This document shows, piece after piece, positions 26,401-34,681 of a DNA stretch of 64,000 bases. The stretch comes from CAIYOL01 sp964494805 (GTDB lineage Bacteria > Planctomycetota > Phycisphaerae > Sedimentisphaerales > Anaerobacaceae). The DNA lies in NCBI GenBank assembly GCA_964494805.1, contig CAZBST010000011.1, positions 15,998 through 79,997 of the forward strand. The letters are read 5' to 3'. Each line of letters starts with the position of its first letter. The first letter of the stretch is position 1. The notes under the pieces were generated by a model. It saw nothing but the letters and a program-made list of their open reading frames with translations, did not search any database and had not been told where the DNA came from. The position numbers and the translations under genes were made by a program.

Positions 26401-26926
26401 CCAGATAGTCTGTCTTGGCTGTTGCGACATAATTGGTGCTTCCATCCCCGGCGGGCCAATTGTCCGCACCGCCGTTGAAGTCGGTCGTAAAAATATAGTT
26501 TACGTCGTTAATATCATCCCAGGTAGCTGTCCAGTCCGCCAGCCGGTTCGGTTCGCTTTGGTGATCGTATACCCACATGGTTATGTCGCATTCTCGATTG
26601 ACCCCCAGGCCCCATAATGTGATTGTAACTCCGCTCGGCGATATCCCAAAAATAAAATCTCGATAAATATCATCGAAATCTCTGCCGTTGGGGTCGATGC
26701 GCAGGCGCGAGTCAATACTGCCTCCAAGGTCAATTACAACACCATTCACTTCACCGCCGCTGTCTGGTATGATAAATTTAGTAAAGCCGGGATGGGTGTT
26801 TGCATCATCATTGTTATCAGTGTTGTTAAGGTCCAGCTTGATCATGCAGGGGTCGTCACCGTAACTAATGGACGCCAAGCTTAGCACCAAAACAACAGAA
26901 GTTAAAAATAGAAATTTCTTATACAT
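23447..26926 (-). CDS. Large secreted LamG-domain protein 1 with split dockerin-like motifs
   Basis: A 1159-residue exported protein; the signal peptide MYKKFLFLTSVVLVLSLASI is nearly identical to those of the next two LamG proteins. Order: an N-terminal beta module (SGVTITLWGLGVNRECDITMW), a PVDGAEGVPVDTILKWRKG module ending TYYWRVDEVN, a LamG-like jelly roll (about 318-545, starting IAWWKLDDGSGSIAQDSSG), a second such linker module, a second beta-sandwich region (about 645-870), the motif GDCKVDNRELSILVDDWL, another LamG (about 905-1120, LVAYYPLDEG), and the C-terminal VVNFKDFAVVANKWLEEDM. LamG domains bind glycans or proteins. No catalytic domain is seen; it is probably a surface or extracellular polymer-binding protein. 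The ribosome site TTAGGAGG is strong. Confidence 0.8.
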   Translation of the reverse strand: MYKKFLFLTSVVLVLSLASISYGDDPCMIKLDLNNTDNNDDANTHPGFTKFIIPDSGGEVNGVVIDLGGSIDSRLRIDPNGRDFDDIYRDFIFGISPSGVTITLWGLGVNRECDITMWVYDHQSEPNRLADWTATWDDINDVNYIFTTDFNGGADNWPAGDGSTNYVATAKTDYLGRIMLTNTRNPDSPDGQPFAFVNALMVEPKGTFVETNYAHRPQPVDGAEGVPVDTILKWRKGGLSEKRDVYLGTNFNDVNDANRTDPRGVLVSENQDANTFDPTIEVGKTYYWRVDEVNTTPPPNSYWKSEVWSFNTFIVGQPIAWWKLDDGSGSIAQDSSGNNYHATIYGNPVWRTSGSPHGGSGYLDFDGDGDYTDANYIDGGNIELPDVYTVTLWFRSEGEGLEANRDIFAAVGINDGHGILLELRGDDSPPGRIRYIHRSPVQQTGTYNESIYTPAGYNDNQWHHIAVQRSSTNRYIYIDGEPVTSSTDPRSGFDLPLRIGLGVLRPGYLARFWDGGIDDVRIYDSVLSQTEIREVMRSPIASGPNPSNGAIDVEKILTLSWIPGLYAASVNGHKVYLDADEQKVEERGGCQINGVVTTDPCYGPIGPLSVGETYYWAVDEVNDACAPYLWAGDMWSFTTVPYHVLENFDEYRPPMTTADLRKVWKDYWTQDPPLTSAEVYPASDPNHGSGPDNWSMRYVFGNASYEPYYSEVRADVNTARPNGLGFDMNWLELGAKALVLWFYGQAGNDASHPMYVKLVDGDVSPHTGRVDYDGDMNDIKEPEWHEWVIDLQDFVDDNDVNLANVSKIIIGIGDGIPAATDGTIYIEDIQLWASKCVLSERDPNFVLVDFAPVGYPASGDCKVDNRELSILVDDWLVEDEVVATQNPGEANLVAYYPLDEGVDVNTEDVAGDNNGTLVGDVSWITPGWIGSAAIHVPFIEGSRVDINTWNPVGNWEPDTNTGDLTLAVWARWAGPTGVPQGLVCKRDLVWDVNGLMFGLEVTAWPAYTTSMLALRGSNDVTSGGITMDNYLGKWTHLAATVDVNVATLYINGGEVASGTFTFGPNSVASMAIGNTTGRNGDADNQTFNGDLDEVRIYNHALEPNEVAYIADMTPLDGQLHIPVPSFAELYEGEPPGQRVVNFKDFAVVANKWLEEDMWP

Positions 26927-27137
26927 GATATTCCTCCTAAAAAATAAACCGTTGTTATTGTTATTAATGATTATTTGCTTCTTGGCTACATGCCAACCAA
27001 AATAAACACCTTTCTCCTCTTACTTTTACCCCCAGCACTTTCCTTATGTTCGATAAGAAGGTCAACTCTGTTAGAAACACAGTATGCAAATCCATCCTCC
27101 TAACAGCATTAACTCGCTTGTAGCACACTCCTTACTT

Positions 27138-27166
27138 ATTATAATAATCTATGTCGGCTTTAACAA
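27138..27166 (-). promoter_or_regulatory. Promoter of LamG gene 1
   Basis: On the minus strand TTGTTA (27166-27161) and TATAAT (27143-27138) with a 17-base spacer. The direct-repeat operator at 27173-27204 starts six bases upstream of the -35 box. It predicts a leader of about 200 bases before the LamG 1 start. Confidence 0.6.
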
Positions 27167-27172
27167 GCCATT

Positions 27173-27204
27173 ATTTTGCGCATAATATGTCGTCATTTTG
27201 CGCA
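27173..27204. promoter_or_regulatory. Candidate operator 1: direct repeats ATTTTGCGCA spaced 22 bp
   Basis: ATTTTGCGCA at 27173-27182 and again at 27195-27204, with TAATATGTCGTC between. The same pair recurs at 30845-30876 and 34602-34633 at the same distance from each LamG promoter. Two direct half-sites about two helical turns apart next to a -35 box is how AraC-type activators commonly bind. Confidence 0.6.
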
Positions 27205-27245
27205 CATCCCTTATAGGCTCACAATATACGTAAGTATAGTAAGTT

Positions 27246-27427
27246 ATGTCAAAAATTCCCAAAGTCATATTGCTCGTCGAAAGGTCAAGAAGCTTCGGCA
27301 GAGGGTTGCTATACGGCATCGTCCAGTATTCCAATCTTCAACCTCAATCTTCCAGCCATTATATGTGGCTTGGATAAACCAAAACGCAAAGCCTATCGCC
27401 TGTCCACCGATGAAGCCAGCACTGGCC
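27246..27427 (+). pseudogene. Remnant 1 of the XylR/AraC-type regulator gene
   Basis: The first 27 codons read MSKIPKVILLVERSRSFGRG then LLYGIVQYSNL, nearly the same as the start of the intact regulator at 34682. An internal deletion of about 150 bases follows, after which the sequence resumes with the part for IICGLDKPKRKA then YRLSTDEAS (matching residues about 83-104 of the intact protein), but out of frame. It then ends in the terminator of LamG gene 2. Confidence 0.85.
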
Positions 27428-27447
27428 GTGAGTCCATTACCCGCTAT

Positions 27448-27489
27448 ACAAAAACAGCCGGGGCCTATACCGATTAGTATAGGCCCCGG
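27448..27489 (-). terminator. Rho-independent terminator after LamG gene 2
   Basis: A perfect 12-base stem, CCGGGGCCTATA (27458-27469) with TATAGGCCCCGG (27478-27489), followed on the minus strand by CTGTTTTTG. It lies about 40 bases past the LamG 2 stop, and a copy follows LamG 3. Confidence 0.8.
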
Positions 27490-27528
27490 ATTGGTGCGAG
27501 TCTTTATGGTCATTCCCGCATCAAATCG

Positions 27529-30500
27529 CTAACGATGGGAAGGCGGGAACATCTCCTCGGTAAGCCATTCTTTTACCAGAACGGCAAAGTCTTTGAAGTT
27601 GATCCTTCTTTGGCCTTTTGGCTGTTCACCTTGATACGGAGATATTTCATTAACATCGGTCACATTAGCGGGTGACGATATCGGAACCCACAGTTCGCCG
27701 TCTTCAGGGTCTACGTCAGCCAGGTATCCTACCTCATTGGCTTCCAGAACACGGTTATAGATACGGACTTCGTCGATGTAGCCATAGAAGGATTCGGGAC
27801 TCATGGCCCAATGATTCTGATCCATGGTGCAGCCTACTGACAACCAGATATTGGCATCATACCCATGGGCAAATGTATATGGCCCAGTTGCCACTTCTCC
27901 GCCATTGAGATAGAGCTTGGCTTGGGCGTTCGCATCTGTCTCCGTCGGAGGATTCGGATACGTGGCGGCTAAGTGTACCCATTGGCCGATAAATGGATTC
28001 AGTGAACCGTTGTCCCCCGAACCCACATCAGGTCTGTCGGGGTGAGCGGCGGGATAATTCCCGATACCCCAATAGCCCGTGGGGCAGCCACAGGTCCATA
28101 ACGTCCATACCACGGTGTCATCACTCCAGCCGCCTCTTTTACCAAGTATACCCGAACCCTTAGACAGGAGATAGGGATCCCAGTAGCGCGGTCCTAACCA
28201 TTTGACCCAGACAGACAGAGTTATTGCGTTTACCTCACCTATCTCTGGATGGACTCCAATTCCGATATCCAAATCTCCAAAGGTTCCTCCACACTGAATC
28301 CTGGTGCCTTCGGAGCCGTCGAAGTAGGCGGAGCTGCCTCCGCCTATGCCAGGTGCACCTTCTGCCGCCCATGAGGTGCCTAAGTTTGACCCAGCAGCGC
28401 TATTGTAGAAGGTCCCGGTCATGCAAGGGTCGCAGACATCAGGCTGGTCCAAATCTGGACGGCTATACACTTTGTTGCCGTCTCCCTCGTTCAGCTGGTA
28501 GTACACAACAAGATTGGCATCGCCCGGGTTCTCCGTTGCAACAACCAGATCTCCGTTAAGCCAGGCGCTTCCCATTTCATCAATCTCTTGATAGTCTATC
28601 ACGCAATCCCCGGGAAGGGCACCGGCCGGAGCGAAGTCAAGATTGGCAAAATAGTCTGAACGCTCTACAAGGGCACACCTGGTTGCATACAGCTCGATAT
28701 CCTCAAAGTACACGATATCCTCGATACTATCATCTTCAGCCTCGGTGCCGTCACCGAAGCCGATAGTAACTTGCGCAACATTGGTCAGATTTACACCACA
28801 GGCATCAAGCAATGCCAGGTCGATATTCCACTCATGCCACTCTGCTTCTCTTATTTCGCTCATGTAGGGGTAGTCCACTTTCCCGGTATTTGCCGGGTTG
28901 TCGCCATCGGTTACTTTCACATACATCTGCTGATTGGCGTCATTGGTTGCTGTGCCATAGAACCACAGCACCAGTGATTTAGCGTTCATCCCAAGCCAGT
29001 TCGGGTCGATATTCAATTTACCAGTTCCGGTACCGAGATCCGCTCTGGCCTCAGAGTAGTATGGGTCGTATTGATTCTCGTACAAATACCTCATCGACTG
29101 ATCATTTGGTTCCAGTAGACCGCCGTGATTCGGGTCCGTCACAGGGTAAACTGTCGCGCCGGTATAGGGAGGATCCTGTGTCCAATAATCCTTCCATGTA
29201 TCCCTCAGCCTATCAGGGTAGGAAGCACCATAGGCCGTATAGAAATTGTCCACGAGAGAATTCGGACCTGTCGTAAGGCTCCAGACCTCACCTTTGTAGG
29301 TTGCGGGTGCAGCATTGACCTCATCTACACGCCAGTAGTAGGTTGTGTCTAAAGCGAGGAAGCCGGTAGCACCATAAGGGTCATAGGGGTTAGTAGCGCT
29401 TGATGCGTAAATTAGCACGCCAGGGCCCTGATAAACGGTGTTGGCGTCATTCACATCGCTAGAATTGGTGCCGAGATATAATTGGTGGGTTACAACACCG
29501 TCGCCATTTCTCCATTTGAGTTCTGTATTTACGAGCACGTCTTCTGTGCCGTCAAACGGCACAGGACGATGGGCATATGGTGTCGGGATGAATGTTTGCG
29601 AGAGGTTGTTGGGCTCCACCCTTAAGGCGTTGACAAAAGAAAAAGGCTCATCATCTTCACCATTGGGGTCCCTCTGGCTTGTCAGGATAATTCTACCAAA
29701 TTTATCTGATGTGGCTTTTGCGCTAACGGCGAACTTATACAAATCTTGCCAGCCTTCACCAGTTTGGTTATCATAGCGAGGATAACTTACCGCACCGCCT
29801 ATGAAGTTGGTGTCAAAAATATATTCGCCGTTGGCATACCAGTTCGCGACTCGATTGCCTTCTCCTGTGCTACTGCTATCATATGCCCACATCGTTATGT
29901 TGCAGTCTCGATCGACCCCCAGGCCCCATAGCGTGATTGTAACTCCAACATCCTCCTCTATACTGCTACGGGAATAGATAAAATCACGATAAATTCTCTC
30001 GCCGGCTCGCGGGGAATACCAGCACGGGTCAGGCACGACTGAGCCGAAGAACTTATCATACATCTCCATTGCACCACAAGGGTCTTCACGTCGGGCTGAT
30101 GTAATCTCCCCTTCAAGGTCGATTACGACGCCATTTACTTCACTGCCGCTGTCCGGTATGATAAATTTAGTAAAGCTTAGTTGGGTGTTTGCATCATCAT
30201 TGTTTGGGTCATAGTTGAGGTCCAGCTTGAGCACAGGGGGGGTAGTGTCAAGATCGGTGGTTGCAGATGGAGTGGTTCTCGACCAATGACTCTGAGTATT
30301 GGGGTCACCGCCATTATCATCACATGCCCTGACCCTGAACGAATACGTGGCGCCCGGAGTAAGGCCTGTAGCCGTGTAATTCGCATCTGATACCCAGCCG
30401 CTGCTTTTATTGCCGTCCTCGATGCATTCGAAGTAGTACTTTGCGGGTGGATTGTTCACGTCTATAGCAGGCGTTGCCTTCATATAAATTGTGTTTGGCC

Positions 30501-30633
30501 CCGTTGCCACCGGGACAAACCGCCAGCTCTCCGGGTCAGGCTTTGGCGCGTAGCCATCGGTAGCGCCGTAGCTGCTATACGCCAGAGTTAGCACCAAAAC
30601 AAAAGAAGTTAAAAACAGAAATTTTTTATACAT
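27529..30633 (-). CDS. Large secreted LamG-domain protein 2
   Basis: About 1034 residues starting at the ATG at 30633, which has TTAGGAGG upstream; a longer reading to 30657 would add an unlikely leader. Signal peptide MYKKFLFLTSFVLVLTLAYS, then a fibronectin-III-like domain (about 25-130), a beta module shared with LamG 1 (VGVTITLWGLGVDRDCNITM), a linker PVPFDGTEDVLVNTELKWRN ending TYYWRVDEVN, a jelly-roll region (DTWKDYWTQDPPYTGATVYP onward), the half-motif GDCVIDYQEIDEMGSAWL, a LamG domain near the end (NAITLSVWVKWLGPR), and RINFKDFAVLVKEWLTEEM. Close copy of LamG 3; the first two thirds are nearly identical, the LamG domain clearly less so. Confidence 0.8.
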   Translation of the reverse strand: MYKKFLFLTSFVLVLTLAYSSYGATDGYAPKPDPESWRFVPVATGPNTIYMKATPAIDVNNPPAKYYFECIEDGNKSSGWVSDANYTATGLTPGATYSFRVRACDDNGGDPNTQSHWSRTTPSATTDLDTTPPVLKLDLNYDPNNDDANTQLSFTKFIIPDSGSEVNGVVIDLEGEITSARREDPCGAMEMYDKFFGSVVPDPCWYSPRAGERIYRDFIYSRSSIEEDVGVTITLWGLGVDRDCNITMWAYDSSSTGEGNRVANWYANGEYIFDTNFIGGAVSYPRYDNQTGEGWQDLYKFAVSAKATSDKFGRIILTSQRDPNGEDDEPFSFVNALRVEPNNLSQTFIPTPYAHRPVPFDGTEDVLVNTELKWRNGDGVVTHQLYLGTNSSDVNDANTVYQGPGVLIYASSATNPYDPYGATGFLALDTTYYWRVDEVNAAPATYKGEVWSLTTGPNSLVDNFYTAYGASYPDRLRDTWKDYWTQDPPYTGATVYPVTDPNHGGLLEPNDQSMRYLYENQYDPYYSEARADLGTGTGKLNIDPNWLGMNAKSLVLWFYGTATNDANQQMYVKVTDGDNPANTGKVDYPYMSEIREAEWHEWNIDLALLDACGVNLTNVAQVTIGFGDGTEAEDDSIEDIVYFEDIELYATRCALVERSDYFANLDFAPAGALPGDCVIDYQEIDEMGSAWLNGDLVVATENPGDANLVVYYQLNEGDGNKVYSRPDLDQPDVCDPCMTGTFYNSAAGSNLGTSWAAEGAPGIGGGSSAYFDGSEGTRIQCGGTFGDLDIGIGVHPEIGEVNAITLSVWVKWLGPRYWDPYLLSKGSGILGKRGGWSDDTVVWTLWTCGCPTGYWGIGNYPAAHPDRPDVGSGDNGSLNPFIGQWVHLAATYPNPPTETDANAQAKLYLNGGEVATGPYTFAHGYDANIWLSVGCTMDQNHWAMSPESFYGYIDEVRIYNRVLEANEVGYLADVDPEDGELWVPISSPANVTDVNEISPYQGEQPKGQRRINFKDFAVLVKEWLTEEMFPPSHR

Positions 30634-30809
30634 GATATTCCTCCTAAAAAAGACCATAAATGATTATTTGCTTTTTGGCTTCACGCCAATAAACACCTTC
30701 CTCTTCAGAGCGCCCTTGTTCTACTTGATAAGAGAACTAACTCCGTAACATGGTATGCAAATCTATCCTCCTAACAGCATTAACTCGCTTCTTGTAGCAC
30801 ACCTATATT

Positions 30810-30838
30810 ATAATATAATCTATTGTCGGCTTTAATAA
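30810..30838 (-). promoter_or_regulatory. Promoter of LamG gene 2
   Basis: On the minus strand TTATTA (30838-30833) and TATTAT (30815-30810), spacer 17, at the same distance from the operator as in copy 1. The overlapping A/T-rich run leaves the exact -10 open. Confidence 0.45.
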
Positions 30839-30844
30839 GGCATT

Positions 30845-30876
30845 ATTTTGCGCATAATATGTCGTCATTTTGCGTA
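30845..30876. promoter_or_regulatory. Candidate operator 2: direct repeats spaced 22 bp
   Basis: ATTTTGCGCA at 30845-30854 and ATTTTGCGTA at 30867-30876 around the same TAATATGTCGTC spacer as copy 1. It starts six bases upstream of the LamG 2 -35 box. Confidence 0.6.
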
Positions 30877-30908
30877 TATCCCTTATAGGCTCACAATATA
30901 CGTAAGTT

Positions 30909-31090
30909 ATGTCAAAAATTCCCAAAGTCATATTGCTCATCGAAAGGCCAAGAAGCTTCGGCAGAGGGTTGCTATAAGACATCGTCCAGTGTTCCGGTCT
31001 TCAACCTCAACCTTCCAGTCATTATATGTGGCTTGGATAAACCAAAACGCAAAGCCTATCGCCTGTCCACCGATGAAGCCAGCACTGGCC
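30909..31090 (+). pseudogene. Remnant 2 of the XylR/AraC-type regulator gene
   Basis: Carries the same start (MSKIPKVILLIERPRSFGRG) and the same internal deletion junction (TCTTCAACCTCAA, then the part for IICGLDKPKRKA) as remnant 1, so the deletion came before the duplication of this unit. It also ends in a copy of the LamG terminator. Confidence 0.85.
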
Positions 31091-31110
31091 GTGAGCCCAT
31101 TACCCACTAT

Positions 31111-31152
31111 ACAAAAACAGCCGGGGCCTATACCAATTAGTATAGGCCCCGG
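31111..31152 (-). terminator. Rho-independent terminator after LamG gene 3
   Basis: CCGGGGCCTATA (31121-31132) pairs with TATAGGCCCCGG (31141-31152); CTGTTTTTG follows on the minus strand. Copy of 27448-27489 with one loop change. Confidence 0.8.
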
Positions 31153-31191
31153 ATTGGTGCGAGTCTTTATGGTTATTCCCGCATCAGATCG

Positions 31192-34100
31192 CTAACGATG
31201 GGAAGGCGGGAACATCTCCTCGGTAAGCCATTCCTTTACCACAACAGCAAAGTCTTTGAAGTTGACCGCCCTTTGGCCTTTCGGCTGTTCACCTTGATAC
31301 GGAGATATTTCATTAACATCGGTCACATTAGCGGGTGACGATATCGGAACCCACAGTTGGCCATCTTCAGGGTCTACGTCAGCCAGGTATCCTATCTCAT
31401 TGGGCCCCAGAACACGGTTATAGATACGGACTTCATCTATGTAGCCATATAAGGATTCGGGACTATCGACCCAGGCATTTTGATCCATAGTTTCGCCTAT
31501 CGACAAGAATATATTGGCATCGTACCCATGGGTAAAATTAAATGGCCCGGAATTTACCTGGCCGCCATTGAGATATATCCTGGCCTGGCTGTTTGCGTCT
31601 GTCTCCGTCGGAGGATGCGGAAACGTGGCGGCTAAGTGTACCCATTGGCCCCAAAACGGAGGCAGTCCACCGTCTGAATATACTCCACCATCATAGGACG
31701 TAAAACAAAACGATTGGGCACTGGGAGTAATCGAAAACATCCATATCACGCTGGTGTCATCCCAGCCGCCTCGTTTAGCCGTTATACCCATAAACTTGCT
31801 TCTCAGATAGGGGTCCCAGTCGCGTGGTCCTAACGACTTGACCCAGGCGGATACAGTGATTGCGTTTACATCACCTAGCTCCGGATGGGTTCCAATTCCG
31901 AGAGCCAGATCTCCAAAGGTTGTTCCACACTGAACCCTGCCGCCCTGCTCGCCGCTCAGGTAGACGCAGTTGGCCTCGCTTATGGGTGAACCGGGTCCTC
32001 CCCATGTGGTGCCATAATATCCCGGCGGATTAAGGCCGCTATTCCAGAAAGTCCCGGTAAATTTAGTATCGCAAGAATCAGGATAGTCTAAATCTGGATG
32101 GCTAAACACCCTATTGCCGTCTCCCTCATCCAGCGGGTAGTACACAACAAGATTGGCATCGCCCGGGTTCTCCGTTGCAATGACCAGATCCGTGTTAAGC
32201 CAGGCACGTCCCATTTCATCAATCTCTTGATAGTCTATCACGCAATCCCCGGCAAGGGTACCGCCTGGAGCGAAGTCGAGATTGGCAAAATAGTCTGAAC
32301 GCTCTACAAGGGCACATCTGGTTGCATACAGCTGGATATCGTCGAAGTACACGACGTCCTCAATACTATCATCTTCAGCCTCGGTGCCGTCACCGAAGCC
32401 GATAGTAACTTGCGCAACATTGGTCAGATTTACACCACAGGCATCAAGCAATGCCAGGTCGATATTCCACTCATGCCACTCTGCTTCTCTTATTTCGCTC
32501 ATGTAGGGGTAGTCCACTTTCCCGGTATTTGCCGGGTTGTCGCCATCGGTTACTTTCACATACATCTGCTGATTGGCGTCATTGGTTGCTGTGCCATAGA
32601 ACCACAGCACCAGTGATTTAGCGTTCATCCCAAGCCAGTTCGGGTCGATATTCAATTTACCAGTTCCGGTACCGAGATCCGCTCTGGCCTCAGAGTAGTA
32701 TGGGTCGTATTGATTCTCGTACAAATACCTCATCGACTGATCATTTGGTTCCAGTAGACCGCCGTGATTCGGGTCCGTCACAGGGTAAACTGTCGCGCCG
32801 GTATAGGGAGGATCCTGTGTCCAATAATCCTTCCATGTATCCCTCAGCCTATCAGGGTAGGAAGCACCATAGGCCGTATAGAAATTGTCCACGAGAGAAT
32901 TCGGACCTGTCGTAAGGCTCCAGACCTCACCTTTGTAGGTTGCGGGTGCAGCATTGACCTCATCTACACGCCAGTAGTAGGTTGTGTCTAAAGCGAGGAA
33001 GCCGGTAGCACCATAAGGGTCATAGGGGTTAGTAGCGCTTGATGCGTAAATTAGCACGCCAGGGCCCTGATAAACGGTGTTGGCGTCATTCACATCGCTA
33101 GAATTGGTGCCGAGATATAATTGGTGGGTTACAACACCGTCGCCATTTCTCCATTTGAGTTCTGTATTTACGAGCACGTCTTCTGTGCCGTCAAACGGCA
33201 CAGGACGATGGGCATATGTTGTCGGGATGAATGTTTGTGAGGGGTTGTTAGGCTCCACCCTTAAGGCGTTGATAAAAGAAAAAGGCTCGGTTTCTGAGCC
33301 ATTGGGGTCCCTCTGGCTTGTCAGGATAATTCTACCAAATTTATCTGATGTGACTTTTGCACTCCAGGCGTACTTATATAAATCTAGCCAGCCTTCTGGC
33401 GGAGGAACGTCTTGGTTATCATACTTCGGGTAACCTGCCACACCACCTATGAAGTTGGTGTCAAAAATATATTCGCCGTTGGCATACCAGTTCGCGACTC
33501 GATTGCCTTCTCCTGTGCTACTGCTATCATATGCCCACATCGTTATGTTGCAGTCTCGATCGACCCCCAGGCCCCATAGCGTGATTGTAACTCCAACATC
33601 CTCCTCTATACTGCTACGGGAATAGATAAAATCACGATAAATTCTCTCGCCGGCTCGCGGGGAATACCAGCACGGGTCAGGCACGACTGAGCCGAAGAAC
33701 TTATCATACATCTCCATTGCACCACAAGGGTCTTCACGTCGGGCTGATGTAATCTCCCCTTCAAGGTCGATTACGACGCCATTTACTTCACTGCCGCTGT
33801 CCGGTATGATAAATTTAGTAAAGCTTAGTTGGGTGTTTGCATCATCATTGTTTGGGTCATAGTTGAGGTCCAGCTTGAGCACAGGGGGGGTAGTGTCAAG
33901 ATCGGTGGTTGCAGCTGGAGTGGTTTTCGACCAGCGATTCTGAGTGTTGGGGTCACCGCCATCATCATCGCATGCTATGACCCTGAACGAATACGTGGCG
34001 CCCGGAGTAAGGCCTGTAACCGTGTAATTCGCATCTGATACCCAACCGCTGCTTTTGCTGCCGTCCTCGATGCATTCGAAGTAGTACTTTGCGGGTGGAT

Positions 34101-34281
34101 TGTTCACGTCTATAGCAGGCGTTGCCTTCATATAAATTGTGTTTGGCCCCGTTGCCACCGGGACAAACCGCCAGCTCTCCGGGTCAGGCTTTGGCGCGTA
34201 GCCATCGGTAGCGCCGTAGCTGCTATACGCCAGAGTTAGCACCAAAACAAAAGAAGTTAAAAACAGAAATTTTTTATACAT
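31192..34281 (-). CDS. Large secreted LamG-domain protein 3
   Basis: A 1029-residue paralogue of LamG 2 with the same signal peptide, fibronectin-III-like start, beta modules, half-motif (GDCVIDYQEIDEMGRAWL) and ending (AVNFKDFAVVVKEWLTEEM). Differences from LamG 2 are patchy: a short stretch around residues 295-345 (GVAGYPKYDNQDVPPPEGW against GAVSYPRYDNQTGEGW) and most of the C-terminal LamG domain, while long blocks between are unchanged at base level. The start has TTAGGAGG. Its promoter lies in the 400-base gap shared with the intact regulator. Confidence 0.8.
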   Translation of the reverse strand: MYKKFLFLTSFVLVLTLAYSSYGATDGYAPKPDPESWRFVPVATGPNTIYMKATPAIDVNNPPAKYYFECIEDGSKSSGWVSDANYTVTGLTPGATYSFRVIACDDDGGDPNTQNRWSKTTPAATTDLDTTPPVLKLDLNYDPNNDDANTQLSFTKFIIPDSGSEVNGVVIDLEGEITSARREDPCGAMEMYDKFFGSVVPDPCWYSPRAGERIYRDFIYSRSSIEEDVGVTITLWGLGVDRDCNITMWAYDSSSTGEGNRVANWYANGEYIFDTNFIGGVAGYPKYDNQDVPPPEGWLDLYKYAWSAKVTSDKFGRIILTSQRDPNGSETEPFSFINALRVEPNNPSQTFIPTTYAHRPVPFDGTEDVLVNTELKWRNGDGVVTHQLYLGTNSSDVNDANTVYQGPGVLIYASSATNPYDPYGATGFLALDTTYYWRVDEVNAAPATYKGEVWSLTTGPNSLVDNFYTAYGASYPDRLRDTWKDYWTQDPPYTGATVYPVTDPNHGGLLEPNDQSMRYLYENQYDPYYSEARADLGTGTGKLNIDPNWLGMNAKSLVLWFYGTATNDANQQMYVKVTDGDNPANTGKVDYPYMSEIREAEWHEWNIDLALLDACGVNLTNVAQVTIGFGDGTEAEDDSIEDVVYFDDIQLYATRCALVERSDYFANLDFAPGGTLAGDCVIDYQEIDEMGRAWLNTDLVIATENPGDANLVVYYPLDEGDGNRVFSHPDLDYPDSCDTKFTGTFWNSGLNPPGYYGTTWGGPGSPISEANCVYLSGEQGGRVQCGTTFGDLALGIGTHPELGDVNAITVSAWVKSLGPRDWDPYLRSKFMGITAKRGGWDDTSVIWMFSITPSAQSFCFTSYDGGVYSDGGLPPFWGQWVHLAATFPHPPTETDANSQARIYLNGGQVNSGPFNFTHGYDANIFLSIGETMDQNAWVDSPESLYGYIDEVRIYNRVLGPNEIGYLADVDPEDGQLWVPISSPANVTDVNEISPYQGEQPKGQRAVNFKDFAVVVKEWLTEEMFPPSHR

Positions 34282-34601
34282 GATATTCCTCCTAAAAAAA
34301 CCTTAAAACATTCTTTCAGCTATGCGCCAAACATTTGTTGTTTTCAACAAGCGCAAAAACCTGCACTTTCCCCGTGCAGTGAACACTAAGACCTTCACTC
34401 TACTCGGCGTTTGTCTCAAACAACCTTTAACAAAACAAGCAATAAAGACCTTCACGGAACACTGTGCTTGTTTAATCAACCCTTCTGCCTAAAAAACCCA
34501 AAAATCCCCAAATTTTCTTATTTTATTTAAACAATTGACCGTGCAAATGTCAATAGAAATCTGGCGGAATAAACTTCTCATCAGACCATTAATTGGCCAT
34601 T

Positions 34602-34633
34602 ATTTCGCGCAACATGCGTCGTCATTTTGCGCA
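34602..34633. promoter_or_regulatory. Candidate operator 3 in the LamG 3/regulator gap
   Basis: ATTTCGCGCA at 34602-34611 and ATTTTGCGCA at 34624-34633, spaced 22 bp with ACATGCGTCGTC between. The LamG 3 -35 and -10 hexamers at the corresponding distance (34595-34590 and 34572-34567 on the minus strand) are poor, as expected for an activator-dependent promoter. The rest of the gap 34282-34601 shows no gene. Confidence 0.6.
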
Positions 34634-34639
34634 TTTCTC

Positions 34640-34669
34640 TTGTGCTCCCATTAGCTGCAAAGGTATAAT
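34640..34669 (+). promoter_or_regulatory. Promoter of the intact regulator gene
   Basis: TTGTGC at 34640-34645 and TATAAT at 34664-34669 with an 18-base spacer. Transcription would begin near 34676, only a few bases before the ATG at 34682, so the message may be leaderless; no ribosome site is visible. Confidence 0.5.
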
Positions 34670-34681
34670 ACCAGCATAATT

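Noticed and set aside
27265..27513. Minus-strand frame over regulator remnant 1
   Set aside because: Antisense reading of the remnant and terminator; the plus-strand match to the intact regulator explains the sequence.
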